Made by a program: the position numbers and the translations under genes. DNA of 27,715 nucleotides. Source: Bacillota bacterium. GTDB taxonomy: Bacteria > Bacillota > Clostridia > Peptostreptococcales > Anaerovoracaceae. The stretch spans positions 1 through 27,715 of the forward strand of contig JAEDNK010000004.1 of NCBI GenBank assembly GCA_016302545.1, read 5' to 3'. The notes below the pieces were generated by a model. The model did no database searches. It saw only the letters and a program-made list of their open reading frames with translations, and was not told the DNA's origin. Within the stretch, counting starts at the first letter, position 1. Each line of letters opens with the position of its first letter. Positions 1-7,447 of the stretch are shown in pieces.

Positions 1-619
1 CGAAATACGGAATCACCATCTGAATAAAGCTCCACAAAAGTTTCAGTCCGTAGAATATGATTACTATACCGCAGACGATGTTGATTACGCGGAGAGTCTT
101 ATCGGTAATTTTGGCACTGAAGAGCGATATAATAGTTGAAATTCCAAGGAACCACAATACAGATGCGCTGGCAAAGCCGCCAACGAAGAAGAAGTCGGTG
201 CCTTCAGGAAGAGTCGCTTTAAATGCCCCCAGCATCATTGAGCCGTCTATAAGAGCCTGAGGATTGAACCATGTTACCACGCAGGCGGTGGTGATTACCT
301 TAACAATAGGAATATCCACATTGGTGCTTGTGTCTAAGGTGTCTTTAGCGCGGACAAGACCCTGACCAATCCATATTACGATAACGCTGCCGACAAGCAG
401 AATAGCCATCTCCAGCCACGGCGAGGCGCTCATTACAGCACCGATTCCGAAGAAGCAGGCAAGCCCCAAGGTCACATCAAAGAAAATGACTATCAAAGCA
501 GTTGCGTAAACCCTTTTGCGTGGCTGTGTAAGTGCGGTGTTGATTACAAACAGATTTTGAAGACCTATGGGCGCCACATAGGCCAGACCCATAGTAAGTC
601 CCTGAAGATAGATATCCAT
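1..619 (-). CDS. LysE/ArgO-family amino acid exporter (3' end cut by window edge)
   Basis: Integral membrane exporter of the LysE/RhtB/ArgO superfamily, expected to expel a basic or other amino acid from the cytoplasm. I translated it from the complement: it begins MDIYLQGLTMGLAYVAPIG, followed by QNLFVINTAL, the typical N-terminal family pattern, and by alternating hydrophobic helices, about six in 206 visible residues. A conserved-looking WFNPQALIDG segment lies near the middle. Family members are about 200-210 residues, so only a few residues should be missing beyond position 1. The start at 619 is supported by a GTAAGGAG ribosome site about 9 bases upstream. It is divergent from an HxlR-type regulator, which suggests regulated export; the substrate is not shown. 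Family assignment is firm, the ArgO versus LysE choice is not. Confidence 0.9.
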   Translation of the reverse strand, partial: MDIYLQGLTMGLAYVAPIGLQNLFVINTALTQPRKRVYATALIVIFFDVTLGLACFFGIGAVMSASPWLEMAILLVGSVIVIWIGQGLVRAKDTLDTSTNVDIPIVKVITTACVVTWFNPQALIDGSMMLGAFKATLPEGTDFFFVGGFASASVLWFLGISTIISLFSAKITDKTLRVINIVCGIVIIFYGLKLLWSFIQMVIPYF

Positions 620-649
620 AATTTTTTCTCCTTACATTAAAAAACAAAC

Positions 650-677
650 TTGCTCTTTTTTTCTTACCTGCTATAAT
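650..677 (+). promoter_or_regulatory. possible promoter of hxlR-xth-proC, interleaved with the exporter promoter
   Basis: TTGCTC (650-655) and TATAAT (672-677) are separated by 16 bases. The -10 overlaps that of the exporter because CTATAATTATAG (671-682) is a perfect palindrome. The -35 is weak. It would give an approximately 150-base leader to hxlR. I see no better plus-strand promoter between here and 832. Confidence 0.3.
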
Positions 678-703
678 TATAGTATCACTGACAGCAAAGT
701 CAA
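676..703 (-). promoter_or_regulatory. sigma-A-type promoter of the exporter gene
   Basis: On the minus strand TTGACT (703-698) and TATAAT (681-676) are separated by 16 bases, with a predicted start near 669. This is one mismatch from consensus at -35 and a perfect -10. It lies about 55 bases upstream of the exporter start codon. Confidence 0.65.
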
Positions 704-712
704 TAACGCAAA

Positions 713-735
713 TTTTTATTATCAAGTAATAAAAA
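713..735. promoter_or_regulatory. 23-bp dyad, candidate HxlR operator
   Basis: TTTTTATTA (713-721) and TAATAAAAA (727-735) are perfect 9-base inverted arms around TCAAG. The dyad lies 10 bases upstream of the exporter -35. HxlR-family dimers usually control a divergent neighbour through sites of this kind. Binding is inferred, and an AT-rich dyad is weaker evidence than a GC-rich one. Confidence 0.4.
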
Positions 736-736
736 A

Positions 737-777
737 CTTACTGCCGGCAAAATTCTTACGGCAAAAAAACTTACCGC
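737..777 (+). repeat. three direct CTTAC-NGC repeats upstream of hxlR
   Basis: CTTACTGC begins at 737, CTTACGGC at 755 and CTTACCGC at 770. They are preceded by A-rich tracts, and the longer match AAAAACTTAC occurs around 732 and 765. They may be regulator half sites. No function is shown. Confidence 0.35.
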
Positions 778-788
778 TGCCTGAGAGT

Positions 789-819
789 GCAGGCAGAGCG
801 CAGGCAGAAGGTAGGCAGG
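789..819 (+). repeat. 11-nt tandem repeat, three copies, in the hxlR leader
   Basis: GCAGGCAGA (789-797), GCAGGCAGA (800-808) and GTAGGCAGG (811-819) follow each other with an 11-base period and run into the AGGAGG ribosome site at 821-826. CTGCCT at 777-782 is complementary to AGGCAG in each copy, so the leader can form alternative hairpins. Confidence 0.5.
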
Positions 820-831
820 AAGGAGGCCCAT

Positions 832-1185
832 ATGATAGAAACACATTACGATTGCCCATGTCTTGAAAAGTGCCCGCTGAATTACACCATGTCCATAATC
901 GGCGGAAAGTGGAAGATGCAGATAATCTGCTCGCTGAACAACAAGGGGACCATGCGTTATAACGAGCTAAGGCGCAAGCTGGACGGTATTTCAAACACAG
1001 TGCTGGCAAGCTCCCTGAAGGAGCTGGAGGAAGAGGGGCTTGTGGAACGCAGAGAATACCTTGAAGTGCCTATCAGGGTAGAGTATTCTTCCACGGAAAT
1101 GGCGGACCGCCTCATGCCTATTCTGGAGCAGCTCAGCGACTGGGGCGAAGAGATGATGAAGAAGGAGGCAAAGATATGCGACTGA
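832..1185 (+). CDS. HxlR-family winged-helix transcriptional regulator
   Basis: DNA-binding regulator of 117 residues, the usual HxlR length. The family marks are IGGKWKMQIICSL at the first helix, then RYNELRRKLDGIS and the recognition region SLKELEEEGLVERREY, followed by a beta wing. The N-terminus carries three cysteines in CPCLEKCP (residues 8, 10, 14), more than the single cysteine common in this family, so redox or electrophile sensing is possible. The start at 832 is chosen because AGGAGG (821-826) stands 5 bases before it; an upstream in-frame GTG at 787 has no such site and falls in the repeats. It is divergent from a LysE-type exporter, its likely target. Its end overlaps the next gene by 10 bases. 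The inducing signal is unknown. Confidence 0.9.
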   Translation: MIETHYDCPCLEKCPLNYTMSIIGGKWKMQIICSLNNKGTMRYNELRRKLDGISNTVLASSLKELEEEGLVERREYLEVPIRVEYSSTEMADRLMPILEQLSDWGEEMMKKEAKICD

Positions 1186-1928
1186 TTTCATGGAATGTTA
1201 ACGGGCTGAGAGCCGTCATGGGGAAAAACTTTATGGAGTTTTTCAACGATATAGATGCGGATATTTTCTGCCTGCAGGAGACCAAGCTGCAGGAAGGGCA
1301 GATAGAGATGGACCTGCCGGGATATTACCAGTACTGGAACTATGCGGATAAGAAAGGTTACTCCGGCACGGCGATTTTTACAAAAAAGGAACCTGTCAGC
1401 GTGTCATACGGCATTGACATTGATGAGCACGGCCACGAGGGCAGGGTGATTACACTGGAATTCAACGATTTTTATATGGTTACCGTGTACACACCTAATT
1501 CTCAGGACGAGCTGAAAAGGCTGGATTACCGCATGAAGTGGGAGGACGATTTCAGAGCATACCTGACAGCTCTCAATACTAAAAAGCCGGTGATCGTAAC
1601 AGGCGATATGAATGTAGCCCACAAGGAAATCGACCTTAAGAACCCTAAGACCAACAGACGCAACGCGGGATTTACCGACGAGGAAAGGGGCAAGATGACT
1701 CAGCTTCTGGAAAGCGGATTTATCGACACCTTCAGGTATTTTTATCCGGATGCAGAGGGAATATATTCATGGTGGTCTTACCGTTTCAAGGCCAGAGAAA
1801 AGAATGCAGGCTGGAGAATAGACTATTTCCTCGCGTCAAGAGACATGGAAAGCCGCCTCAAGGGCGCAAAGATTCACACTGAGGTTTTTGGCTCCGACCA
1901 TTGCCCGGTTGAGCTGGAAATTGACTAA
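1176..1928 (+). CDS. xth: exodeoxyribonuclease III (AP endonuclease)
   Basis: Cytoplasmic DNA repair enzyme that cuts the backbone 5' of abasic sites and degrades duplex DNA from 3' ends. The 250-residue protein has the full endonuclease/exonuclease/phosphatase signature set: SWNVNGLRA with the metal-site Asn, FCLQETKLQ with the metal-binding Glu, GYSGTAIF, VTGDMNVAH with catalytic Asp and Asn, the IDYFLAS segment and the terminal GSDHCPV catalytic His. The length is standard. The start lies inside the last codons of hxlR, so the two are translationally coupled; the ATG is preceded by AAGAAGGAGG within hxlR. In Bacillota this subfamily is also named exoA. Coupling to an HxlR regulator is not typical and could put repair under the same stress signal. 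Confidence 0.95.
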   Translation: MRLISWNVNGLRAVMGKNFMEFFNDIDADIFCLQETKLQEGQIEMDLPGYYQYWNYADKKGYSGTAIFTKKEPVSVSYGIDIDEHGHEGRVITLEFNDFYMVTVYTPNSQDELKRLDYRMKWEDDFRAYLTALNTKKPVIVTGDMNVAHKEIDLKNPKTNRRNAGFTDEERGKMTQLLESGFIDTFRYFYPDAEGIYSWWSYRFKAREKNAGWRIDYFLASRDMESRLKGAKIHTEVFGSDHCPVELEID

Positions 1929-1940
1929 GGAGAAAGAAAG

Positions 1941-2729
1941 ATGAAAAAATTCGGATTTATAGGAATGGGAAATATGGCACAGGCTATGTCCGAGGGCTTC
2001 ATTGCATCGGGAAAGGTAGCATGTGAAAACATATATGCATACGCACCTAATCAGGAAAAGCTGAGATGTAATGGGGAGCGCATAGGCTTCACGCCCTGCG
2101 GATCTATCAGGGAACTGGCGGAAAACTGCGACACATATATAATGGCATGCAAACCCTATCAGGTGGAGCAGGTGCTTTTGGAATTGAAAGAGATCAGAGT
2201 ACTGAAAGGCAGGACGCTGCTTTCCGTAGCGGCAGGATGGGATTTTGAGGCCTACGCCGCTCACATAGACTGCAGAGAAACAGCAGTGCAGTACATTATG
2301 CCGAACACTCCTGTGGCTGTGGGCAAGGGCACTTTCCTGATGGAGGAAACAAACAGTCTGACGGATGAGGACAGGCTTACCATAACAGATATTCTGTCAG
2401 CCCTCGGAACGGTTATAAACATGCCTGGCAGGCTTATGGATGCAGCAACGGCTGTATCAGGCTGCGGCCCTGCATTCTTTGATATGGTGATAGAGGCTAT
2501 CGCCGACGGCGCAGTAAAGAACGGAGTACCCCGCAAGACAGCCTATGAGCTTGCCTGCAGCACCATGGCGGGGACGGCAGAGCTCATGCTCAGGACGGGT
2601 CTGCATCCGGGAGAGCTTAAGGACAGAGTATGCTCCCCGGGAGGAACCACCATTAAAGGTGTTGCAGCTCTGGAGGAATGCGGCATCAGAAGCGCCTTTA
2701 TCAAAGCGGTGGATGCGGTACTGAAATAA
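1941..2729 (+). CDS. proC: pyrroline-5-carboxylate reductase
   Basis: Last enzyme of proline synthesis, reducing pyrroline-5-carboxylate to proline with NAD(P)H in the cytoplasm. The 262-residue sequence opens with the Rossmann dinucleotide motif GFIGMGNMAQAM. It has the conserved MPNTPVAVGKG segment near residue 120 and closes with the family signature: VSGCGPAFFDMVIEAIADG, then AGTAELML and SPGGTTIKGVAALE. The start follows AAGGAGAAAGAAAG, 12 bases after the stop of xth, so it belongs to the same transcript. No odd features. Confidence 0.96.
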   Translation: MKKFGFIGMGNMAQAMSEGFIASGKVACENIYAYAPNQEKLRCNGERIGFTPCGSIRELAENCDTYIMACKPYQVEQVLLELKEIRVLKGRTLLSVAAGWDFEAYAAHIDCRETAVQYIMPNTPVAVGKGTFLMEETNSLTDEDRLTITDILSALGTVINMPGRLMDAATAVSGCGPAFFDMVIEAIADGAVKNGVPRKTAYELACSTMAGTAELMLRTGLHPGELKDRVCSPGGTTIKGVAALEECGIRSAFIKAVDAVLK

Positions 2730-2802
2730 CCGGCAACCGATTGGAGCCGCAGGGCAAAACAATATAATGAGACAAAACAATAAGAAAAGAGATGAAATTA
2801 AA

Positions 2803-3564
2803 ATGAGAGAAGATGTTTACGGCTTTAAGAGCTATATCAATGTTTACAATGTGGATATGAAAAGAATGGCGCGTCCGGCGGGCCTGCTTCGGGAAATGCA
2901 GGAGTGCGGCTCGCGGCAGATGGCGGACCAGAGACCTTCCTACGATGAACTGCTGGACAAGGGACAGGCCCTCATGCTGAGCCGTCTTGACATGATAATA
3001 CCTCGGGAGGTATATCTTGATGAGCCTATAGATGTATACACATGGCCCTGCCCCAGCGTGAGAGCCACTTTTTTGAGGAATTATCTCGTGCGCAAGAACG
3101 GGGAAACAGCGGCTATGATTTCAAGTCAGTGGAGTCTGGTGAACTCTGAAACACGCAGGATAATGAAGGTGGAGGATGTGGATTTTTCCAACTTCACTAT
3201 GGACGAATATGTGGATGTAATGCCGGAAAGCAAGTTTAAAATAAGCAGGGAGGATGCAGATGCACTGGCAGAATCAGAGCCGGTGGGCTTCAAGGCAGTC
3301 AGACTCAGCGATGTGGATTACAACGGCCACATGAACAACACCAACTATGTGGACATGCTCTGTGATTATATTCCGGAGCTTACAGCGGGAACACACAGGG
3401 TCACAGCGATGAGAATACATTTCAGCAAGGAAGCCCCTCTGGGAGAAACCATAGAAATAAAAAGGATCAGAACCTCAGAGGAAAAATTTCTTTTCAGAAC
3501 TTTCCGCAGCGACGGCGAGCTGAATGTGGAAGCCGAGTTTACACTGGAGAAGCTGAATAGATAA
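2803..3564 (+). CDS. acyl-ACP thioesterase (double hotdog)
   Basis: Predicted cytoplasmic thioesterase that hydrolyses acyl-acyl carrier protein to free fatty acid. At 253 residues it is the normal length for bacterial members of the FatA/FatB-like family (PF01643). The N-terminal hotdog runs from about residue 1 to 130. The second one contains VDYNGHMNNTNYVDM, the conserved Asn/His-Asn region of these enzymes. I prefer the ATG at 2803 over an in-frame ATG at 2767: AAAAGAGATGA (2785-2795) is a near full-length Shine-Dalgarno match 7 bases before it, and family members begin just before the YGFKSYINVYNVD segment. It ends the rightward run and is followed at once by a terminator. Chain-length preference cannot be read. 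Confidence 0.9.
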   Translation: MREDVYGFKSYINVYNVDMKRMARPAGLLREMQECGSRQMADQRPSYDELLDKGQALMLSRLDMIIPREVYLDEPIDVYTWPCPSVRATFLRNYLVRKNGETAAMISSQWSLVNSETRRIMKVEDVDFSNFTMDEYVDVMPESKFKISREDADALAESEPVGFKAVRLSDVDYNGHMNNTNYVDMLCDYIPELTAGTHRVTAMRIHFSKEAPLGETIEIKRIRTSEEKFLFRTFRSDGELNVEAEFTLEKLNR

Positions 3565-3618
3565 AAAAATCCCCGGACTTCACTTTTCACTATACAATCG
3601 AAACAGTGAAACCGGGGA
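3563..3618 (-). terminator. rho-independent terminator of the ABC operon, probably bidirectional
   Basis: The stem TCCCCGG (3570-3576) with CCGGGGA (3612-3618) continues inward as TTTCACT (3585-3591) with AGTGAAA (3605-3611). Read on the minus strand it is followed by seven T residues, so it ends the permease transcript. On the plus strand the tail is only CTTTTG, so it may also stop the thioesterase transcript less efficiently. Confidence 0.85.
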
Positions 3619-3641
3619 CTTTTGATGTGCAAAAGCACTGA

Positions 3642-6600
3642 TTATTCAATTGACTTCAGAGACTCAGTCATACTTATCTTCTCAAGTCTGAAGTACATTA
3701 CGAAGTTTACTATTCCTGCAAAGACAAAGGTCATCACTACAGAAAGCACATAGCTGAAAGGCTGTATGTGCATATTGAAGCTCATCATGTCGATCTGTAC
3801 CTGATTGATGATGAAGGAATGCAGGATTTTGCCTAAAGGAAGCCCCACCAGAGCGGCGATGGCAGTGAGCATTATGTTTTCACGGAATACATATGCAGAG
3901 GTTTCGTTAGGGTAGAAGCCCAGAACCTTGATAGTGGCAATCTCGCGAATACGCTCTGTAATATTGATGTTGGTCAGGTTGTAGAGGACTATGAAAGCCA
4001 GCGCCCCGGCACAGCCCACTACCAGCATGATTATGTAGTTCATGCTCTTCATCATATTGGAAATACGGTCGCGGAAATCCTTTGTGACGGAAACGGAGGC
4101 AACATTGTCCGCCTTCATCAGCGAAGCGCCGTCTGCACTTGGGTCCGAAACCTCGCCGTCATCTCCGGCAATCCCCAGGACGAAGGCGGTGTTTGTTTCC
4201 ATATGTCCCCACTGCTCCTCATAGGAGACCTTGTTAAGGTATACGTAGTTGTATACATAGTTCTCGCAGAGTGCCGAGATTTTAAGATCCATTTCTTTCA
4301 TATCGCTGTCAAACAGGGTGAGGGTATCACCGACTTCAAGCCCCAGAGTTTTGGCAAGATTTTCGTTGATTACGCATTCTCCGTCACCCGGAAAGGCGAT
4401 AGGACCGTTTTCGTTGTGTAAATCGATAAACCTTTCTATTGGGGAGTCCTGCTCAGCCACCACCATATTGACAGACTTCACTGCATTTCCGGCTCTGGCA
4501 TCTGCCGAAAGAGCGTTGAGGAAAAGGCAGTCCGACATTACGCTGCTGTTCTCATCTATGAATTCCTGCTGTTCGTCTGCTGTTAGGTCCTTATCAAAGG
4601 TAACGGTATAGTCCACATGGAATATATTGTCGTACTGGTCGGAGACTACATTCTTTATGGAGTCGTTAATGCCGAAGGCCGCTACCAGCAGAGCCGTACA
4701 GCCGCAGACACCGATTACCATCATGAAGAAACGTTTCTTGTAACGGAAAATGTTCCTCAGGGAAACCTTGCGCAGGAAGGAAAGCCTCTTCCAGATGAAG
4801 CCTGCACGCTCCAGCAGAATTCGCTTGCCCATGGCGGGGGTCTTCGGTCGTATAAGCTGGGAAGGCACCTCCGACATTTCTCTGTAGCAGGAGAAAAGGG
4901 TACTTCCCACGGCGCATAACAGAGCCGCCAGAATGGAAATCAGCCCCAGCTGCCAGTCTATGACGAATATTATATCGGAAAAGTTATACATCATTCCGTA
5001 AGCGTACCATATTACCCAAGGGAAGGCGTAGGAGCCTGATATAAATCCTGCAAAGCCCCCGATGAGGGTTGCGCTTGCCGAATAGGACACGTATTTTTCA
5101 AGTATTGCATTTTTGCCGTAACCAAGAGCTTTAAGCACACCTATCTGAGTGCGCTGCTCGTCAACCATTCTTGTCATGGTGGTCATAACAACCAGTGCAG
5201 CTACGATAAAGAAGAATATAGGAAAGACTTTGGCGATTCCGTCCACTATGCTTGAATCGTTTTCAAAGCAGACATAGCCGATGTTGGTATCTCTGCCGAG
5301 AACATAGGTGTCGGGATGCTCGATGTCGTCGATTTCGTCTCTGGCATCGTCCAGCTCTTCTTCGGCGTCGGCTATTTTTTTCTTGCCGTCAGCGATTTCC
5401 TGCTTGGCATCGGCGATTTTCTGCCTGCCTTCGGCAAGTTCCGCTCTCGCGTCTTTAAGCTCCTGCCGGCCGTCAGATATTTTTTTCTCGCCGGCCTCTA
5501 TTTCCTTGCGACCATTTTCAAGTTCTTCCCATGCGGCCTCAAACTGGCTGTCTGCCTGGGCCTTTGCCTGGGTATACCGGGCAAGGTACTGTTCGTAGTA
5601 AGGCGTTCCCGCTGCGGCATCTACCTGAGCCTTGAGGGCATCAAGCTGTGCGTAGGCGTCGGTTTTTTCACTGTTATATTGGGCAACTCCATCCTCATAT
5701 TCTGCTTTTGCCTCCATGAGGTCTTTTTCGGAGTCGTCAAGCTTCTTTTCGTTGTCCTTTATTTCCTTTTCGGCGTCGGTCAGCTTTTTCTCATTGTCAG
5801 CCAGCTTCTTTTCACCGTCGGCGAGGTCTGCTTTGGCATCAGCCAGCTTTTCTTCCGCATCTGCAAGCTTATCGTTGGCTTCGTCCATTATTTCATCGTA
5901 TCTTGCGGTGCCGCAGCTTTCCAGAGCCTCTGTGAGAGGGTCTTCCATGCTGTCTGCGATTTCATCGTATTCATCGCTGAAAATAGGGGCGGACCTGTCT
6001 AAATCCACATAGATTTCAGTGTAATAATCGCAGTCCCAGCCATCGGGGGTAATGTATATGAATGCGGCTACCTTGCCGTCTCCCAGAGAGGTGGAGCCGC
6101 GCTCGAAGTTAAGATAAAGAGGGGAATTTACAAGACCTGTTATGGTATACTCCCGGTATGCCAGCATATCGAGGGTGTCCTCTTCGTTGCCGTCGGTAAT
6201 ATGTACGGTTTTGCCTATGTCCTCAGAGCTGAAATGCAATGCATCCACTACACATTCGTCGGCACTCTCAGGCATATGACCCTCCACCAGAGAAAGAGTG
6301 CTTATTTTTTCGCTGACCGTATGCAGCTTGGCTACCTTTTCTCCGTTTTCCGTTTCTTCTTCTTCAAAGAGGACGTCGGCAGATCTGGAGCCCTCGGCAT
6401 ATTTAACACCCTCCACGGCGTTTATGGTGCCAACGCTTTCTTCGTCAAGACCCAGAGTGGAAATAAGCTCATAGTCAAAAAAGTTATGTTCATCGAGATA
6501 AGTATCTCCCGTAAGGGTAAAGGCGTCCTTGCAGACCTTCAGACCGCAGAAAAATCCAACTCCCAGCATGACGATGGCAAGAATGGCAAGCCAGCGGCTG

Positions 6601-6650
6601 AAGCTGCCTTTAATCTCTCTGAGGGTAGATTTCGTCATCATATTTCTCAT
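3642..6650 (-). CDS. FtsX-type ABC transporter permease with long extracytoplasmic coiled coil
   Basis: Membrane subunit of a MacB/LolC-type ABC transporter, 1002 residues. A first helix at about 18-38 anchors a large extracytoplasmic region. From about 255 to 443 this becomes an almost uninterrupted coiled coil with short repeats such as KLADAEEKLADAKADLADGEKKL, broken by a hinge near 340-365. The first FtsX domain follows (helices from about 474, with the EQRTQIGVLKALGYGK motif), then a second extracytoplasmic domain and a second FtsX domain with ITERIREIATIKVLGFYP. The start at 6650 has GGAGG 4 bases before it. The ATPase gene ends 16 bases upstream, so the two are one operon. Families of this build act by mechanotransmission rather than by a substrate channel. 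Substrate unknown; export of peptides or lipids or stress resistance are guesses. Confidence 0.92.
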   Translation of the reverse strand: MRNMMTKSTLREIKGSFSRWLAILAIVMLGVGFFCGLKVCKDAFTLTGDTYLDEHNFFDYELISTLGLDEESVGTINAVEGVKYAEGSRSADVLFEEEETENGEKVAKLHTVSEKISTLSLVEGHMPESADECVVDALHFSSEDIGKTVHITDGNEEDTLDMLAYREYTITGLVNSPLYLNFERGSTSLGDGKVAAFIYITPDGWDCDYYTEIYVDLDRSAPIFSDEYDEIADSMEDPLTEALESCGTARYDEIMDEANDKLADAEEKLADAKADLADGEKKLADNEKKLTDAEKEIKDNEKKLDDSEKDLMEAKAEYEDGVAQYNSEKTDAYAQLDALKAQVDAAAGTPYYEQYLARYTQAKAQADSQFEAAWEELENGRKEIEAGEKKISDGRQELKDARAELAEGRQKIADAKQEIADGKKKIADAEEELDDARDEIDDIEHPDTYVLGRDTNIGYVCFENDSSIVDGIAKVFPIFFFIVAALVVMTTMTRMVDEQRTQIGVLKALGYGKNAILEKYVSYSASATLIGGFAGFISGSYAFPWVIWYAYGMMYNFSDIIFVIDWQLGLISILAALLCAVGSTLFSCYREMSEVPSQLIRPKTPAMGKRILLERAGFIWKRLSFLRKVSLRNIFRYKKRFFMMVIGVCGCTALLVAAFGINDSIKNVVSDQYDNIFHVDYTVTFDKDLTADEQQEFIDENSSVMSDCLFLNALSADARAGNAVKSVNMVVAEQDSPIERFIDLHNENGPIAFPGDGECVINENLAKTLGLEVGDTLTLFDSDMKEMDLKISALCENYVYNYVYLNKVSYEEQWGHMETNTAFVLGIAGDDGEVSDPSADGASLMKADNVASVSVTKDFRDRISNMMKSMNYIIMLVVGCAGALAFIVLYNLTNINITERIREIATIKVLGFYPNETSAYVFRENIMLTAIAALVGLPLGKILHSFIINQVQIDMMSFNMHIQPFSYVLSVVMTFVFAGIVNFVMYFRLEKISMTESLKSIE

Positions 6651-6666
6651 AGCGCCTCCGACCTTT

Positions 6667-7371
6667 CTACCATTCGATTTCTTCTACAGGAACCTTTTGC
6701 TCGTTAATCTCTACGGAGGAGACAGTTCCGTTTTTTACGCGGATAATCCGGTCTGCCATAGGAGTGATAGCCTGGTTATGGGTTATTATTACTACGGTCA
6801 TACCTGTTTCGCGGGCGGTGTCCTGAAGCAGCTTGAGAATAGCTTTGCCCGTATTATAGTCCAGTGCCCCGGTAGGTTCGTCGCAAAGCAGAAGCTTAGG
6901 ATTTTTTGCCAGAGCCCTTGCAATGGCAACGCGCTGCTGTTCGCCGCCGGACAGCTGAGCCGGAAAGTTATCAAGTCTGTCGGCAAGACCTACCTTGGTA
7001 AGAGCTTCGGCGGAGTCCATAGGATTTTTGCATATTTGAGTGGCAAGGGAGACATTTTCCAGTGCGGTCAGATTTTGTACCAGATTATAGAATTGAAAAA
7101 CAAATCCGATTTCCTGTCGTCTGTATGTAGTCAGCTGTCTGGACGAATAGCCTGAAATTTCACTGCCGTCCAGATAGACATGACCCTCGGTAAGTGTGTC
7201 CATGCCGCCCAGAATGTTAAGCAAAGTGGTTTTACCGGCGCCTGAAGGACCGACAATGACACAGATTTCTCCTTTTTCTATTACAAAGGAAGCATCACAC
7301 AAGGCTTCTATGGAAACCTCACCCATATGATAAACTTTTTTTACATGATCGAATTTAACAAAAGCGCTCAT
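6667..7371 (-). CDS. ABC transporter ATPase, MacB/LolD/FtsE type
   Basis: Nucleotide-binding subunit that powers the adjacent FtsX-type permease. The 234-residue protein has the A-loop tyrosine (KVYHMGE), Walker A GPSGAGKTT, Q-loop FVFQFYNLVQNLT, the LSGGEQQRVAIARAL signature, Walker B LLLCDEPTGALD and the H-loop IITHN. The TGALD D-loop and the signature place it in the LolD/MacB/BceA group. I start it at 7371 because GGAGG, located just upstream between 7381 and 7376, is correctly spaced for this ATG; an ATG at 7383 would put that ribosome site inside the gene. No sensor kinase or response regulator gene, common with Bce-type pairs, is present nearby. Confidence 0.95.
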   Translation of the reverse strand: MSAFVKFDHVKKVYHMGEVSIEALCDASFVIEKGEICVIVGPSGAGKTTLLNILGGMDTLTEGHVYLDGSEISGYSSRQLTTYRRQEIGFVFQFYNLVQNLTALENVSLATQICKNPMDSAEALTKVGLADRLDNFPAQLSGGEQQRVAIARALAKNPKLLLCDEPTGALDYNTGKAILKLLQDTARETGMTVVIITHNQAITPMADRIIRVKNGTVSSVEINEQKVPVEEIEW

Positions 7372-7429
7372 TTTTTCCTCCATAAATATATATTAAAATT
7401 CTGTCGGTCACGTTATTTGATGAATATAT

Positions 7430-7435
7430 ATTATA
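7430..7435 (-). promoter_or_regulatory. possible -10 element of the ABC operon
   Basis: TATAAT on the minus strand lies about 60 bases before the ATPase start, just after the stop of the upstream membrane gene. The matching -35 position reads TTTTAA, which is poor. The element would need an activator, or the operon may be read from upstream. Confidence 0.35.
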
Positions 7436-7447
7436 TCATCTGCGGAG

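Noticed and set aside
789..819. CRISPR-like or mobile-element repeats
   Set aside because: Units are 11 bases with no spacers; no cas genes, transposase or terminal inverted repeats occur in the window.
787..831. GTG start giving hxlR 15 extra residues
   Set aside because: No ribosome site before it, the added residues come from the tandem repeat, and AGGAGG is correctly placed for the ATG at 832.
5316..6002. 228-codon plus-strand frame with Phe/Leu/Gly-rich repeats that looks like a membrane protein
   Set aside because: It is the reverse reading of the Ala/Asp/Lys/Glu-rich coiled coil of the permease; hydrophobicity is a by-product of complementing those codons.
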